23,719 nucleotides of DNA from a virus, in IMG/VR virus record IMGVR_UViG_3300048836_000651, positions 1 through 23,719 of that record. One strand, written 5' to 3'. The translations under genes and the position numbers were made by a program. The notes beneath the pieces were generated by a model that was not told the origin of the DNA, made no database searches, and saw only the letters and a program-made list of their open reading frames with translations. Of this stretch, positions 14,276-23,084 are shown one piece after another. Within the stretch, counting starts at the first letter, position 1. Every line of letters begins with the position of its first letter.

Positions 14276-15451
14276 CTATGCTTTCTGCTGAAGCACCTTG
14301 ACGGCTTCCGGCAGAATCAGTTTTCCATCCACACGTTGGGTAGCGATAAAGCCGATCTGCCCGGTGGTGGCAAACAGTTCATTCAGGCGCTTGAAGATCC
14401 GCCCCTGACGGTCGGCAATCCAGTAGTAAGAAAAATCGCCGAACGCGACGGTTTTAGCGCTTGCTGCGATAGTGGGCATGAACGCGGAGGTATACAGCGG
14501 TTTGCCGAGGAGGGTATCCGGCGCACCTTCCCGAACGGAGGGCTGCCAGAGGTATTGCCCCTGTCCGTCTTTCAGCTTGCGGAGCGTTTTGACCGTGGTG
14601 TCGCCGGTAATAAACACCGCTTTGTTGCGGTAGGGAGATTTCAGGCTGTGATACAAATCAATCATTTCATCCATCGTGATGGCGGTATCGGATGCCGCTG
14701 TCACGCCTACCTGTGCGCCGCCTGTCGCCTTGAGAATGCCGGTGGGCTTACCAGAGCCGTCACCGGTCAGGAAGGCTTCTTCTTCCTTCACGCCGATACG
14801 GCGGGCAAATTCGCGGGCGATATAGCTTTCAAGATCAAATGCGGAGTCGTTCATCAGTTCATCGCTGACCTTCATCATGGTGGCAAGTTTGAACGCACCC
14901 AGAGTCACCTGTGTGAAACTGTCGTCGCTGTCGGTGATTTCACCGCCTTCGTCCACCCAGTTGGCAGTGCCTTTGGTAGCCACCACAGGGATTTTGCGTT
15001 CGCCGCTGCTCGTCTGGATGATGCGGGCAATCTGACGGAAAATGTTTTGTTCTTCCAGCGCCTCAATGAGGGTGCGTTCAAATTCGTCAGGGACGAGATA
15101 GCCGCCTTCGGAATCTTCGCCGATCTGAAGAGCACCCGAAACCTTGCGACCGCGCATGGCGTTCCAGAACGCGGTTTTGTACTCATCCGAGGCTTTGCCG
15201 GACTTTCCGGGGCTGTTTGTCAGCGGCTGTGAGGTGGGCATGGCAAGTTCCCGGTCAATCGCCTGCCCACGCTCCAGCCGTTCGATCTCCTTGCCTAAAT
15301 CCACAACCTCCGCTTCCATTTTGTCGTAGGCGGCGGCATCCTCGGTGGTCAGCATATCGTTCGCTCCGCGCTTGCTGTCCAGAAACGCTTTTGCTTCCTC
15401 CCATGCCTTGGCTCTCTTGTCGCGCAGTTCAATGATTTTGCTCATGGTCAT
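14276..15451 (-). CDS. HK97-fold major capsid protein
   Basis: The 391-residue protein forms the capsid. Residues about 3-70 are charged and helical and fit the delta (scaffold-like) domain removed on maturation. The mature HK97 fold begins near residues 105-120, with GGYLVPDEF at 116-124 and the family patterns SDELMNDS and GDGSGKPTGIL. Of three in-frame starts (TTG 15454, ATG 15451, ATG 15445) the first ATG is chosen, 5 bases after GGGAGG; the second ATG remains possible. The start overlaps the protease gene by 23 bases, which couples protease and capsid synthesis. Confidence 0.93.
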   Translation of the reverse strand: MTMSKIIELRDKRAKAWEEAKAFLDSKRGANDMLTTEDAAAYDKMEAEVVDLGKEIERLERGQAIDRELAMPTSQPLTNSPGKSGKASDEYKTAFWNAMRGRKVSGALQIGEDSEGGYLVPDEFERTLIEALEEQNIFRQIARIIQTSSGERKIPVVATKGTANWVDEGGEITDSDDSFTQVTLGAFKLATMMKVSDELMNDSAFDLESYIAREFARRIGVKEEEAFLTGDGSGKPTGILKATGGAQVGVTAASDTAITMDEMIDLYHSLKSPYRNKAVFITGDTTVKTLRKLKDGQGQYLWQPSVREGAPDTLLGKPLYTSAFMPTIAASAKTVAFGDFSYYWIADRQGRIFKRLNELFATTGQIGFIATQRVDGKLILPEAVKVLQQKA

Positions 15452-16163
15452 CAAATCCTCCCATTTTTTTGATTGATTGAATACGGGTATTTAATACAGC
15501 GTAGGGTACGACGCCCGGCGATTCCGGCGGGTGTGTCGTGAATTTTTCCAGCAGGGAGTTCATCACCGCCATGCGGGAAAAGGCATAGCCCTCGCTTCCT
15601 TTTCGGTTCTTTTTCGGCTCAGCATCCTCATACAGAATGCCATCCGCAAAGCCCAGCTCCACCGCCTTGTGCGCGTCCATCCAAAATTCCGTGTTCATCA
15701 TTTCGGACAGGGCATCGCGGGACTGCTTGGTCTTGATTGCATATGCGTTGATGATGGATTCCTTGACCTCATCCAGCATCCGTTTGGCGCGGAGCATTTC
15801 CTCGCTGTCACCGATGGCGATGGTGGCGGGATTATGGATCATCATATTGGCAACCGGGGACATATACACCTCATCGCCGGACATGGCAACCACGGAAGCG
15901 GCAGAGGCGGCGATGCCGTCGATTTTCACGGTAACCTTCCCGGCGTATTCCTTAAGCATATTGTAGATCTGCGCGGCGGCAAACACATCCCCGCCGGGCG
16001 AGTTGATCCAGACCGATATATCACCGCTGCCTGACTCCAGTTCATTCCGGAACAGCTTTGGTGTGATTTCATCGCCCCACCACGTTTCATCCGAGATTGC
16101 ACCGTCGAGGAACAGGGTGCGCCCTTCGCTGTCCGATTGGGAAAAGTTCCAGAATTTCCTCAT
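15429..16163 (-). CDS. ClpP-like prohead protease
   Basis: The 244-residue protein is a ClpP-type serine protease that matures the prohead by trimming the capsid delta domain. It has SPGGDV at 55-60, the nucleophile region GIAASAAS with probable Ser87, and MMIHNPA with probable His110. At the place of the third catalytic residue the local pattern is EFWMDAHKAVELGFADGI, where Glu aligns with the usual Asp. It lies between portal and capsid, as expected. Its start overlaps the portal stop by 4 bases, and its C-terminus overlaps the capsid start. Confidence 0.9.
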   Translation of the reverse strand: MRKFWNFSQSDSEGRTLFLDGAISDETWWGDEITPKLFRNELESGSGDISVWINSPGGDVFAAAQIYNMLKEYAGKVTVKIDGIAASAASVVAMSGDEVYMSPVANMMIHNPATIAIGDSEEMLRAKRMLDEVKESIINAYAIKTKQSRDALSEMMNTEFWMDAHKAVELGFADGILYEDAEPKKNRKGSEGYAFSRMAVMNSLLEKFTTHPPESPGVVPYAVLNTRIQSIKKMGGFDDHEQNH

Positions 16164-17398
16164 TTCTCATCACCTCCGTTTTTACCGTATGCCGCACCGA
16201 CATCGGAAAGTTTTACCATGTTGCCGTTGACCATGTAGTTGTTACCGCCCTCCTCATCGGGAATCAGGTTCATGTTCTCCAACTTTCTCACATCATTCGG
16301 ACTCATAAAACCGTTCTGGATGCCGATAGAGTAGCCCTTCATGCGGGTTTCATAATCGCCCCGGAGCAGACCGTCCAGATTGAATTTGAGGAACACCGCG
16401 TCTTTCTCGGAGGGCAGGATAAGGGCTTGATGCATGGACTGTTCCCAGCGCACTATCCAAGGATCGAGGGTGTATTTTACAAATTCCAAGGACTGCTGTT
16501 CGATGTTGCTGAACGACGATTTTTCCAGATCGCCGATCATGTGCGGCGGGATGCGGAAAATCCGGGCGATTTCGTTCAGCTGAAACTTGCGCGTTTCCAA
16601 AAACTGCGCCTGTTCGGGCGGGATGCTCACTTGATGGAATTTCAGTCCGTCCTCCAGCACAGCTACCTTGCCGGAGTTCTTCGCCCCTTTATACAGCGCC
16701 TCCCAAGAGTCCCGAATGCCGCCCGGATTTTTAATCGTACCGGGATGCTCCAAAATACCTCCGGGGTTCGCCCCGTTGGCAAAAAAGCTGGCTCCGTAAT
16801 CCTCCGTGGCTATCGCCATGCCCACCGCGTTTCTGGCAAGGGCGATGGGCGAATATCCCACCAGCCCGTCATAACTCAGTCCCGGAATGTGCAGGACATC
16901 CTCTTTGGAAAGCACTACGCCGCCGCTTTTCTCATGAGGGTGGCTCTCGTCTTTATCGCGCCAGTAGGTATAATAAATCTGTCCGTTTTCATTCCGGCTG
17001 ACATCCATTTTGCTCGGAAGCAGCGGATACAGCGCCCGCACCCGACCGCCGCCGTCCCGGATGATCTGCGCGTAGGCGTTGCCCCACAAAAGCAGATGGC
17101 TCATGAGCGTTTCCCGGAATACGAAGCTGGTCATTTCAGTGTTCGGCGCGTTGTGCAGAATGTTATACAGGTGATGCTCCGGGGTGATCCGTGAGCCGTT
17201 TTCCTCATAACGGTATACATGGAGGGGCAGACAGGCGACCGCCTCCGAAATCACCCGTACACAGGAATAAACCGCTGCCGTTTGCATGGCAGTGGTTTCA
17301 TTCACATATACGCCGGAGGTTGAACCACCCCAAAATATACTCCGCGAAGTGCTGAGGCTATCGGTAATTTTTGATTTTTTCTTCGAGAATAGTCCCAT
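16160..17398 (-). CDS. Phage portal protein (HK97 family)
   Basis: The 412-residue portal forms the dodecameric DNA entry ring. It begins MGLFSKKKSKI and contains the family segments PLHVYRYEENGSR, LLWGNAYAQIIRDGGG, VLHIPGLSYDGLVGYSPI and IARIFRIPPHMIGDLEKS. A longer frame reaches 17434, but the 12 extra residues overlap the terminase C-terminus, while the ATG at 17398 follows GAGGAGG at 5 bases, so this start is chosen. The stop overlaps the protease start by 4 bases. Confidence 0.93.
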   Translation of the reverse strand: MGLFSKKKSKITDSLSTSRSIFWGGSTSGVYVNETTAMQTAAVYSCVRVISEAVACLPLHVYRYEENGSRITPEHHLYNILHNAPNTEMTSFVFRETLMSHLLLWGNAYAQIIRDGGGRVRALYPLLPSKMDVSRNENGQIYYTYWRDKDESHPHEKSGGVVLSKEDVLHIPGLSYDGLVGYSPIALARNAVGMAIATEDYGASFFANGANPGGILEHPGTIKNPGGIRDSWEALYKGAKNSGKVAVLEDGLKFHQVSIPPEQAQFLETRKFQLNEIARIFRIPPHMIGDLEKSSFSNIEQQSLEFVKYTLDPWIVRWEQSMHQALILPSEKDAVFLKFNLDGLLRGDYETRMKGYSIGIQNGFMSPNDVRKLENMNLIPDEEGGNNYMVNGNMVKLSDVGAAYGKNGGDEK

Positions 17399-17408
17399 TT
17401 CAGCCTCC

Positions 17409-19064
17409 TCACTCGTTACTGTAATAGTACCCATCCGGGTGGTTCAGATCGACAACCAGCATACCGCGCTTGTCGTATACACTTTCATGGTCTTCATGGA
17501 CGATTGCCCGGTCGAGCGCCATAATCATAGCAACCGCACCGTCAATTTTCTCGGTCGCCCGCTTTTTGTCCGGCTTGATATTCCCGGCTTCATCCTGCAT
17601 GACGACGATATTGTCAAAATTCCAGCGCAAAACCTTGTTGCCGCCGTGTGCGATACATTCCGAGAGCACAAGACGCATCAATTCTTCCATCGGTGGAGAC
17701 ATGGATTTATACCCCTGACCGAAATCCACGATGGTTAACCCTGCATCGCGCAAATTTTGTGTCAGCATTGTAGCGCCCCAGCGGTCAAAGGCAATCTCCT
17801 TGATGTCGTAAATTTGGGCAAGTTCCTCAATTTTGCGCTGTACAAAATTGTAGTTGATAACCGCACCGTCGGTGGTTTCTATCAGCCCCTGTGCCAGCCA
17901 CTGGTCATACGGCACATGGTCTTTCAGCACCCGGCGTTGCAGAGATTCATCTGGAATCCAGAAGAACGGAAGGATACGATATTTATCTTCTTCGTCGCTT
18001 GGATCATCTGGCGGGAACACCAGTACAAATGCTGTCAAATCCTGTGTTTTTGATAAATCCAGTCCGGCATAACACTTCTTACCCTTTAAAAAGCCTGTAT
18101 CCACAGGGAAATCGCATTTATCCCAGAGTTCCATCGGCATCCAGCGGGTGGATTGTTTTACCCATTGGTTCAGATTCAGCCGCCGGAATGTGTTTTCATT
18201 GGCAGGGTTCAGCTTGGCATTTTCAAATTCGGCTCGGAAAGCGTCAGGGCTTACCGTAATGCCATAGGATGGGTTTACCCGTTTCCACACTTCCGGGTCA
18301 GTCCAGTCGTCGCTTTCATCGGCGGAGTAAATGACGGGATAAAATGTCGGATCATATATTTTGCCGCGCAGAACATCCTCGGCTTTCTGGTGCTGCTCCC
18401 AGCAGATGGAATTGCGGTCAAAGCCCGCCGTTGTGATAATAAAAGTCAGAGGCTGTTCCCGTGCCATACCGGAGCCGGAGGTCATTACATCAAAAAGCCG
18501 CCGGTCTTTTTGTGCGTGGAGTTCGTCAAAGATAACACCGTGAGCATTGAGTCCGTCTTTTGTGTAGGCTTCTGCCGACAGCACCTGATAAAAGCTGTTC
18601 AGCGGCAGGAATGTCATGCGTTTTTGGCTGGGATTTAGTTTTATATATCGCTTGAGTTCCGGGAATTGATCTACCATGGAAACGGCGACATCAAACACAA
18701 TACTCGCTTGCTGACGGTCGGTAGCGCAACCGTAAACCTCACCGCCATGTTCCAGATCGGTGCAAGTGAGCAGAAGAGCTACAGCCGCCGCCAGCTCGCT
18801 TTTTCCGTTCTTTTTCGGAAGTTCTATGTATGCCCTTCGAAACTGGCGGCACTCGTCATAACGGCGCACGATACCGAACAGATCACGGATAATCTGCTCC
18901 TGCCAGCCGATGAGTTCAAACGGCATTCCATGCCATTTTCCCTTGGTGTGCCGCAATTGGTTGACGAAAAATACAGCCGAATCAGCAAAACGTGATTTAT
19001 ATATGCAACCCGGAGCCTTAAAACGGCTGGGTTTGTAATTTTTTAGACTGCGTAATTCTTCCAC
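17409..19064 (-). CDS. Terminase large subunit
   Basis: The 551-residue terminase pumps and cuts DNA during packaging. The N-terminal ATPase has the Walker A-like LPKKNGKSE at 82-90, the Walker B VIFDELH at 177-183 and the coupling ITTAG at 210-214. The nuclease domain shows AGLDLSKTQD (Asp336), IAFDRWG (Asp427) and KIDGAVAMIMA (Asp509), the three expected acidic positions. The start is GTG at 19064 with GGAGGT 6 bases ahead. An ATG overlaps it two bases upstream, but in another frame it gives only seven codons. Gene separation from the small terminase by three genes is a common arrangement in Clostridia prophages. Confidence 0.95.
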   Translation of the reverse strand: MEELRSLKNYKPSRFKAPGCIYKSRFADSAVFFVNQLRHTKGKWHGMPFELIGWQEQIIRDLFGIVRRYDECRQFRRAYIELPKKNGKSELAAAVALLLTCTDLEHGGEVYGCATDRQQASIVFDVAVSMVDQFPELKRYIKLNPSQKRMTFLPLNSFYQVLSAEAYTKDGLNAHGVIFDELHAQKDRRLFDVMTSGSGMAREQPLTFIITTAGFDRNSICWEQHQKAEDVLRGKIYDPTFYPVIYSADESDDWTDPEVWKRVNPSYGITVSPDAFRAEFENAKLNPANENTFRRLNLNQWVKQSTRWMPMELWDKCDFPVDTGFLKGKKCYAGLDLSKTQDLTAFVLVFPPDDPSDEEDKYRILPFFWIPDESLQRRVLKDHVPYDQWLAQGLIETTDGAVINYNFVQRKIEELAQIYDIKEIAFDRWGATMLTQNLRDAGLTIVDFGQGYKSMSPPMEELMRLVLSECIAHGGNKVLRWNFDNIVVMQDEAGNIKPDKKRATEKIDGAVAMIMALDRAIVHEDHESVYDKRGMLVVDLNHPDGYYYSNE

Positions 19065-19085
19065 ATAGTCACCTCCGACAGCAAA

Positions 19086-19111
19086 GCCGGGAGTCCATCT
19101 GAACTCCCGGC
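19086..19111 (-). terminator. Stem-loop in the large terminase leader
   Basis: GCCGGGAGT (19086-19094) pairs perfectly with ACTCCCGGC (19103-19111) around an 8-base loop. On the minus strand it is followed only by TTTGCTGTC, so it is a weak terminator at best; it ends about 10 bases before the terminase ribosome site. It may attenuate read-through from the DUF4314 gene or protect the downstream mRNA end. Confidence 0.5.
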
Positions 19112-19186
19112 AGACTCACTCATAAATATATGACTGAAAATGGGTTTATAGAAATTGTCCACCGTGTTTTGTTGCTGTTTTCGAGG

Positions 19187-19591
19187 CTATTCGCCGCATA
19201 GGATAAAGTGAACGTAAGCAGTGCGGTCATCCTCCATGAAATTTACCAAAGCAAAGAATCCTTTTTCATAGGCAAACCGCTGGACGGTCGTAATGTCGAA
19301 CATATTCGTTCGCCCCTCGGCGCGTATCTCCAAAATCTGCGATTTGATTTCCTCCGTGAACGCGCCGACGATTTTGAATTGGTCGACACCCGGAATCAAA
19401 TTCAAACTTGAACCCGCATCCCACCGGCACAGGATATGCCCGGCATCGTCCACGCCGCGCACCGTCGCGCGTTCTCCGGCGTTCAGCTTGGCGTAGGGGT
19501 CTTGCATCGGCGCTGTCAGCTCAACGCGCGTACCGGGCGCGTATTGCGCTCGCAGGCGCAGCACTTCGGAATGGGAGGGAAAGCTATTCAT
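19187..19591 (-). CDS. DUF4314-DUF5049 protein
   Basis: The 134-residue protein joins two small domains of unknown function. The first (about 8-75) has PGTRVELT, ATVRGVDDAGHILCRWDAGSSLNLIPG, typical of DUF4314. The second (about 80-133) has ILEIRAEGRTNMFDITTVQRFAYEKGFFALV and ends HFILCGE, typical of DUF5049. Both families are often found just before terminase large subunits in Clostridia phages. The ATG overlaps the upstream stop, with a weak AAGG site. No biochemical role is known to me; a packaging or expression accessory is suggested only by location. Confidence 0.75.
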   Translation of the reverse strand: MNSFPSHSEVLRLRAQYAPGTRVELTAPMQDPYAKLNAGERATVRGVDDAGHILCRWDAGSSLNLIPGVDQFKIVGAFTEEIKSQILEIRAEGRTNMFDITTVQRFAYEKGFFALVNFMEDDRTAYVHFILCGE

Positions 19592-20289
19592 CGCCTTGCA
19601 CCTTCGCTTTCTTCAGCAGGAGCGTCCTCTGCCGGAGCCTCTTTTTCGGGTTTGCCATGCCTCCACGCGCTGTTACCGCCTAAAAACTCTCCCATAATTT
19701 TGCGCAGATATTTGTACTCCTCACCCACGCAGCCAAGCCCGATAAGCCACACCCGCATGGCAAATTTCTCATTCTCGAAGCCGTCCTGTGCCTTGGCGGT
19801 AACGCGTTTTTTCTCTTTTGCCGTCGTGCAAAGGGTGGCGATAAGCTGGGCATAGGCGTTGACGCGCTCCGAGTCATCCGTCAGAGGAAACCATGGGAAA
19901 CGGATTTTGTCATCCAAAACCTGAATAGGCAGGTCATCCGCACCGAGTGCCGCCATCAGCAGATTTTCTTTTGCCTTGACCATCTTACAGAGGTTTTCGA
20001 TGCTTTCCGGTGAAAAACCGTCGAGCGGTATTTCAATGACAAGGCGGTCTGACCGGGGTTCGGCGATCACTGCTACCTCCGGTTCAAAGCCCTGCCCGGC
20101 GAGTTCTGTGAAAAGGGTTTGGTTGTATTCGCCGGTGACCGTGCCATTCTTGTCGATGGTGTAATTGCCGATTTCGTATGCAAAAGTCGGTGCGCCGAGA
20201 TACTTGGTCGGTATGTTCAATATTTCACTGATGGCTCCCGCCAGCTTTTTGCGCTCTGTTCCTGTTACATTAAAATTGAATTCCTGCAT
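19588..20289 (-). CDS. Conserved phage protein of unknown function
   Basis: The 233-residue protein opens MQEFNFNVTGTERKKLAGAIS. Homologous phage proteins carry the historic label virulence-related protein, but no function is established. A basic middle (KEKKRVTAKAQDG) is followed by FENEKFAMRVWLIGLG, LRKIMGEFLGGNSAWRHG and a low-complexity acidic tail (KEAPAEDAPAEESEG). GGAGG precedes the ATG. It lies between the methylase and the DUF4314 gene, with a 93-base gap before it in which I see no gene. The protein is soluble by appearance, without signal or membrane segment. Confidence 0.7.
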   Translation of the reverse strand: MQEFNFNVTGTERKKLAGAISEILNIPTKYLGAPTFAYEIGNYTIDKNGTVTGEYNQTLFTELAGQGFEPEVAVIAEPRSDRLVIEIPLDGFSPESIENLCKMVKAKENLLMAALGADDLPIQVLDDKIRFPWFPLTDDSERVNAYAQLIATLCTTAKEKKRVTAKAQDGFENEKFAMRVWLIGLGCVGEEYKYLRKIMGEFLGGNSAWRHGKPEKEAPAEDAPAEESEGARR

Positions 20290-20382
20290 AGTAAATGCCT
20301 CCTGAAAAAAGTGTTATTTACCTTTCGGCAGTTACATTAATCACTCTTTTCGGCTGTAATAGCAAGTCGCAAAACATGGACA

Positions 20383-21651
20383 TCAAGCCTGAATTTCGTG
20401 ATACGCAAGCTTTTCACCACCGCGCAGGAGGAACACTTCACTGTCGCTTTCCTGATGCTTGATATATCGCCGCACAATCACATCCGCATATTTCGGATCA
20501 AGCTCCATCGTGCGGCATATGCGCTCAGTTTGCTCCGCCGCCAAGAGAGTCGTTCCCGAACCGCCGAATAAATCCAAAACTGCGTCTCCCAAATGACTGC
20601 TGTTGCTGATTGCCCGCGCCGCCAGCGAAATCGGCTTCATGGTCGGGTGATCCTCGCTTTTCTTCGGGCGGTCGATCTGCCAAAGGTCGCTCTGCTGTCT
20701 GTCCTGTAAGGGGCAGAGCCGTTTTTCGCCCTCCAGCCAGCCGTACCAAATCGGTTCATATTTCGTGTGTTAATCTTTCCGCGAAAGCACAAGTGAATCC
20801 TTCGCCCAGATAATCGTGCTGCTCCAATGATATCCGGCTTCTTTCATTGCGATCATCACCGATCCCCATTCCTGAGCCGACATTACCACATAGGTCATTG
20901 CCCCCGGCTCTGAAACACCAGCCATTGCCTTGAACGCGGCAAGCAGAAATTTATGAAAATCTTCTGTGGACATTTTGTCATTGAGAATCTGGCGATTTTT
21001 CCAAGAGGGGTGTGTACTGCCTCCGTAATCTACGTTCCAAGGCGGATCGGTGAACACCATTTTTGCTTTTGCTCCGTCCATCAGTGTTGCAACGTCGGCA
21101 ATATCGGTGGAATCCCCGCACATCAGGCGGTGTTTTCCCAGCAGCCATATATCTCCCCGTCGGGTGAGGGGGTCGGTAATCTGCGCAGCCTCCGCTTCGG
21201 CATCAAAATCATCCTCGACAATTTTTCCGTCCTCACGGCTCAATTTCTGAAACAGCTTATCGATCTCCGGGGCTTCAAATCCTGTAATATCGAGGGAAAT
21301 TCCATACTGCTCAATGTCCCTGAAAACGTCAGCCAATTTCGCGGTATCCCAATCACCGGAGATTTTATTCAGCGCAATGTTCAGCGCCTTTTCCCGCGCT
21401 TCATCCATATCCACAACGACGCAGTCAATTTCCGCAAAACCCAGTTGCTTCAGCACCTTGAACCGCTGATGACCGCCGACGATATTGCCGGTGCGTTTAT
21501 TCCAGATAATCGGCTCAACGTAGCCGAATTCCTCCACCGAGCGCAGCAGCTTTTCATATTCCGGGTCGCCCGGCTGTAAATCTTTGCGCGGATTATATTT
21601 CGCCGGACTGAGATTTTCAATCGGGATTTTTTGTATTTGCATAGAATCCAT
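20383..21651 (-). pseudogene. ParB-like / DNA methyltransferase with in-frame stop
   Basis: This gene would encode a 422-residue protein: a ParB-like N-terminal domain (about 5-95, with IVGGHQRF at 57-64 and ALNIALNKISGDWD) joined to a beta-class amino methyltransferase. Motif IV is TDPPW at 201-205 and the SAM-binding FGGSG lies at 362-366. At codon 294 a TAA (20770-20772) stands where related enzymes have Tyr in a KDYH-like segment. The same frame continues without another stop for 44 codons to an ATG and on to 20383, keeping the expected YEPIWYGW and SEDHPTMKP parts. One base substitution (TAC or TAT to TAA) explains this. The start at 21651 has AAGGAG 8 bases ahead. Alternatives are a sequencing error or read-through; two separate proteins are less likely because the SAM-binding part is in the second half. 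Confidence 0.85.
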
Positions 21652-22228
21652 CGGGCGGTTCTCCTTTCGGTTTCGCTTTGCGCTGACGACCGCCAATGAT
21701 AATCGCCATCAGGTCTTGCTCCGGGTTCGTCACCAGCCGTTCGCAATTCCGCGATACGATATCCCAGATCGGCTCCCATGTCGCCAGCACATTTTTCTGC
21801 ATCTTCAGCATCGCCTCGGCAAAATCGGTGATTGCAAAGGTCTCGCCGCCGCCCTTTTTTGCTCCCTTATCCGCTTTTGTAACCGTTGCCGTCCTGCCGA
21901 GTTCATAATGCGCATGAAGCAGATGATATTTCGCCATGGCATAATCAGCAATCAGCGAAACTGGAATTAGGTTTAAGCAGTCGGTCGGCTCAAGATATTG
22001 AATCGTTTCGGTATATAGCTCGGTTGGCGTGGGGATGCCGGGGCGCTGCTCCTGCTCACGCTTTTCCATCACACGCAGATAATCGGGAGGTTGGCGAGGG
22101 TCGATGCCGCCGTTTCCGGCAAACTCAAGTTTTTTCAAAGGGCGATGCCCCGGATTTCCCTCTGCCAATTTCTCGGCAAGCGGCTTCGGCTTGCGCCCTG
22201 CGCCCTTACGCGCTCCGCCTCGCGGCAT
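21617..22228 (-). CDS. Terminase small subunit (P27 family)
   Basis: The 203-residue protein recognises phage DNA for packaging. It opens MPRGGARKGAGRKPKPLAEK and continues LAEGNPGHRPLKKLEF, the signature of P27-type small terminases. The helical core with ETFAITDFAEAMLKMQKNVL and the C-terminal RQRKAKPKG region fit the family. An ATG lies two codons earlier, directly against the GGGGGG site, so the ATG at 22228, six bases away, is preferred. It overlaps the methylase by 35 bases and follows the HNH gene, a common order in HNH/P27 packaging modules. Confidence 0.92.
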   Translation of the reverse strand: MPRGGARKGAGRKPKPLAEKLAEGNPGHRPLKKLEFAGNGGIDPRQPPDYLRVMEKREQEQRPGIPTPTELYTETIQYLEPTDCLNLIPVSLIADYAMAKYHLLHAHYELGRTATVTKADKGAKKGGGETFAITDFAEAMLKMQKNVLATWEPIWDIVSRNCERLVTNPEQDLMAIIIGGRQRKAKPKGEPPDGFYANTKNPD

Positions 22229-22240
22229 AATCATCCCCCC

Positions 22241-22582
22241 TTTATGAAAAATACGGTAATATTATTCTATGCACTCGGCTTGTTTTTCTTGACACTCATC
22301 TGCGATTTTTCGACAGGTTGTCCGTCGTTTTTTGCTTGTCCCCGGCAATCTGCACCGCCTTTTTCTCCTCCAAAATTCGTGATTTCACCGTGATTTTCCG
22401 GGCAAAACGAATGAAAAAAGCTGTGTTCAATGAAAACAATCAAAGAACGCTTTGAATAGGCATGGCGAAAGCCCGCAAACGCAGTGTTTACGGGCTTTTC
22501 AGAATGTTTTGAAATCGCGGATTTTTTGTACGACACCCTGCCGCGCTACACAGGACAAAGGGTGCAGAGATTAAGACCGCCC
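22241..22582. other. Gene-poor stretch between HNH and small terminase
   Basis: I see no convincing gene in these 342 bases. One minus-strand frame (22267-22536, 89 codons) starts at GTG with no good ribosome site, has unusual composition, and contains the hairpin described separately; I do not accept it. The middle has runs of T and AT-rich sequence, which suggests a regulatory or spacer role between the HNH gene and the small terminase. Confidence 0.5.
22471..22499 (-). terminator. Terminator-like hairpin after the HNH gene
   Basis: GCCCGCAAAC (22471-22480) and GTTTACGGGC (22486-22495) form a ten-pair stem around GCAGT. As minus-strand RNA all ten pairs hold, one of them G-U; as + RNA there is one mismatch. 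T-runs flank it weakly on both sides (TTTT on +, TTT on -). It may end or slow transcription between the HNH and small terminase genes. Confidence 0.55.
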
Positions 22583-22930
22583 CTACCGTCGGTTGGTTTC
22601 GGCGATTGTGATTGCAGAGTGGCAGGGCTTGCAAAGAGCCTGAAGGTTGGACTCATCATTCGAGCCGCCTTTGTCGAGGGGCAGCTTATGGTGGACTTCG
22701 GTTGCGGGAACATAGCGACCGGCTTCAAGGCAAAGCTCGCAGAGCGGATGCTTTTGGATGTACAGGTTACGGATCGCCACCCACCGGCGACCGTAAAGTT
22801 TGCGGTCAGTCGGACGGTGGGACTGGTTGTATTCACGGGAAGCGATGGTCTTATGGTCAGGACAATAGCGCTCGGTCGTAAGCCGAGGGCAGCCGGGATA
22901 GGCACAGGGATGAGGGGCTTTGGGTGGCAT
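22583..22930 (-). CDS. HNH endonuclease
   Basis: The 115-residue protein is a phage HNH endonuclease, which in HK97-like phages helps terminase cut DNA. The N-terminus has a Cys-rich knuckle (Cys9, Cys14, Cys23, His26). The nuclease core has HPLCELC (Cys64, Cys67), EVHHKLP (His80, His81), SNLQALC (Asn95) and CKPCH (Cys100, Cys103, His104), matching the HNH zinc-bound fold. A longer frame to 23029 exists, but the ATG at 22930 follows AAGGAGG at 8 bases. It lies upstream of the small terminase on the same strand, as in the HNH-terminase modules of many phages. Confidence 0.93.
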   Translation of the reverse strand: MPPKAPHPCAYPGCPRLTTERYCPDHKTIASREYNQSHRPTDRKLYGRRWVAIRNLYIQKHPLCELCLEAGRYVPATEVHHKLPLDKGGSNDESNLQALCKPCHSAITIAETNRR

Positions 22931-22957
22931 GGTGATAACCTCCTTGTGGACTGGCAT

Positions 22958-23067
22958 GAGCGGAATAACAGAAAATTCCGCTCCATATATACTTTTTATC
23001 TTATTACACTGTTTACTCTTGCGAACCATATGACATAATGGGTTGCGCCGACTCGCTCATTCCGCTC
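22958..23067. repeat. Three GAGCGGAAT / ATTCCGCTC motifs in the HNH leader
   Basis: GAGCGGAAT (22958-22966) and ATTCCGCTC (22975-22983) form a perfect nine-pair stem with an 8-base loop; another ATTCCGCTC lies at 23059-23067. The motifs flank an AT-rich stretch (about 22984-23040) upstream of the HNH gene, where a late promoter would be expected. I cannot define -35 and -10 boxes with confidence. They may be operators or mRNA structure in the HNH leader. Confidence 0.5.
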
Positions 23068-23084
23068 AAACCCTGATGGCATCT

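Noticed and set aside
14336-15232. + strand open frame of 298 codons opposite the capsid gene
   Set aside because: Shadow of the capsid coding frame; composition is unlike a protein and no partner genes lie on this strand.
16097-17194. Long + strand open frame of 365 codons opposite the portal gene
   Set aside because: It is antisense to a well-supported portal gene, has no recognisable domain and no convincing ribosome site.
19043-19066. Seven-codon ATG frame overlapping the terminase start
   Set aside because: It gives only a very short peptide in another frame; the GTG two bases later opens the full terminase with good spacing.
20290-20382. Possible 21-codon gene in the gap after the methylase
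   Set aside because: It is short, has no good ribosome site and no recognisable pattern.
20953-21579. + strand open frame of 208 codons opposite the methylase
   Set aside because: Antisense to a clear ParB/methylase frame with motifs; no start signal or domain.
22267-22536. Minus-strand 89-codon frame between HNH and small terminase
   Set aside because: GTG start directly against a poor site, hairpin inside the frame, and no family resemblance; more likely a regulatory spacer.
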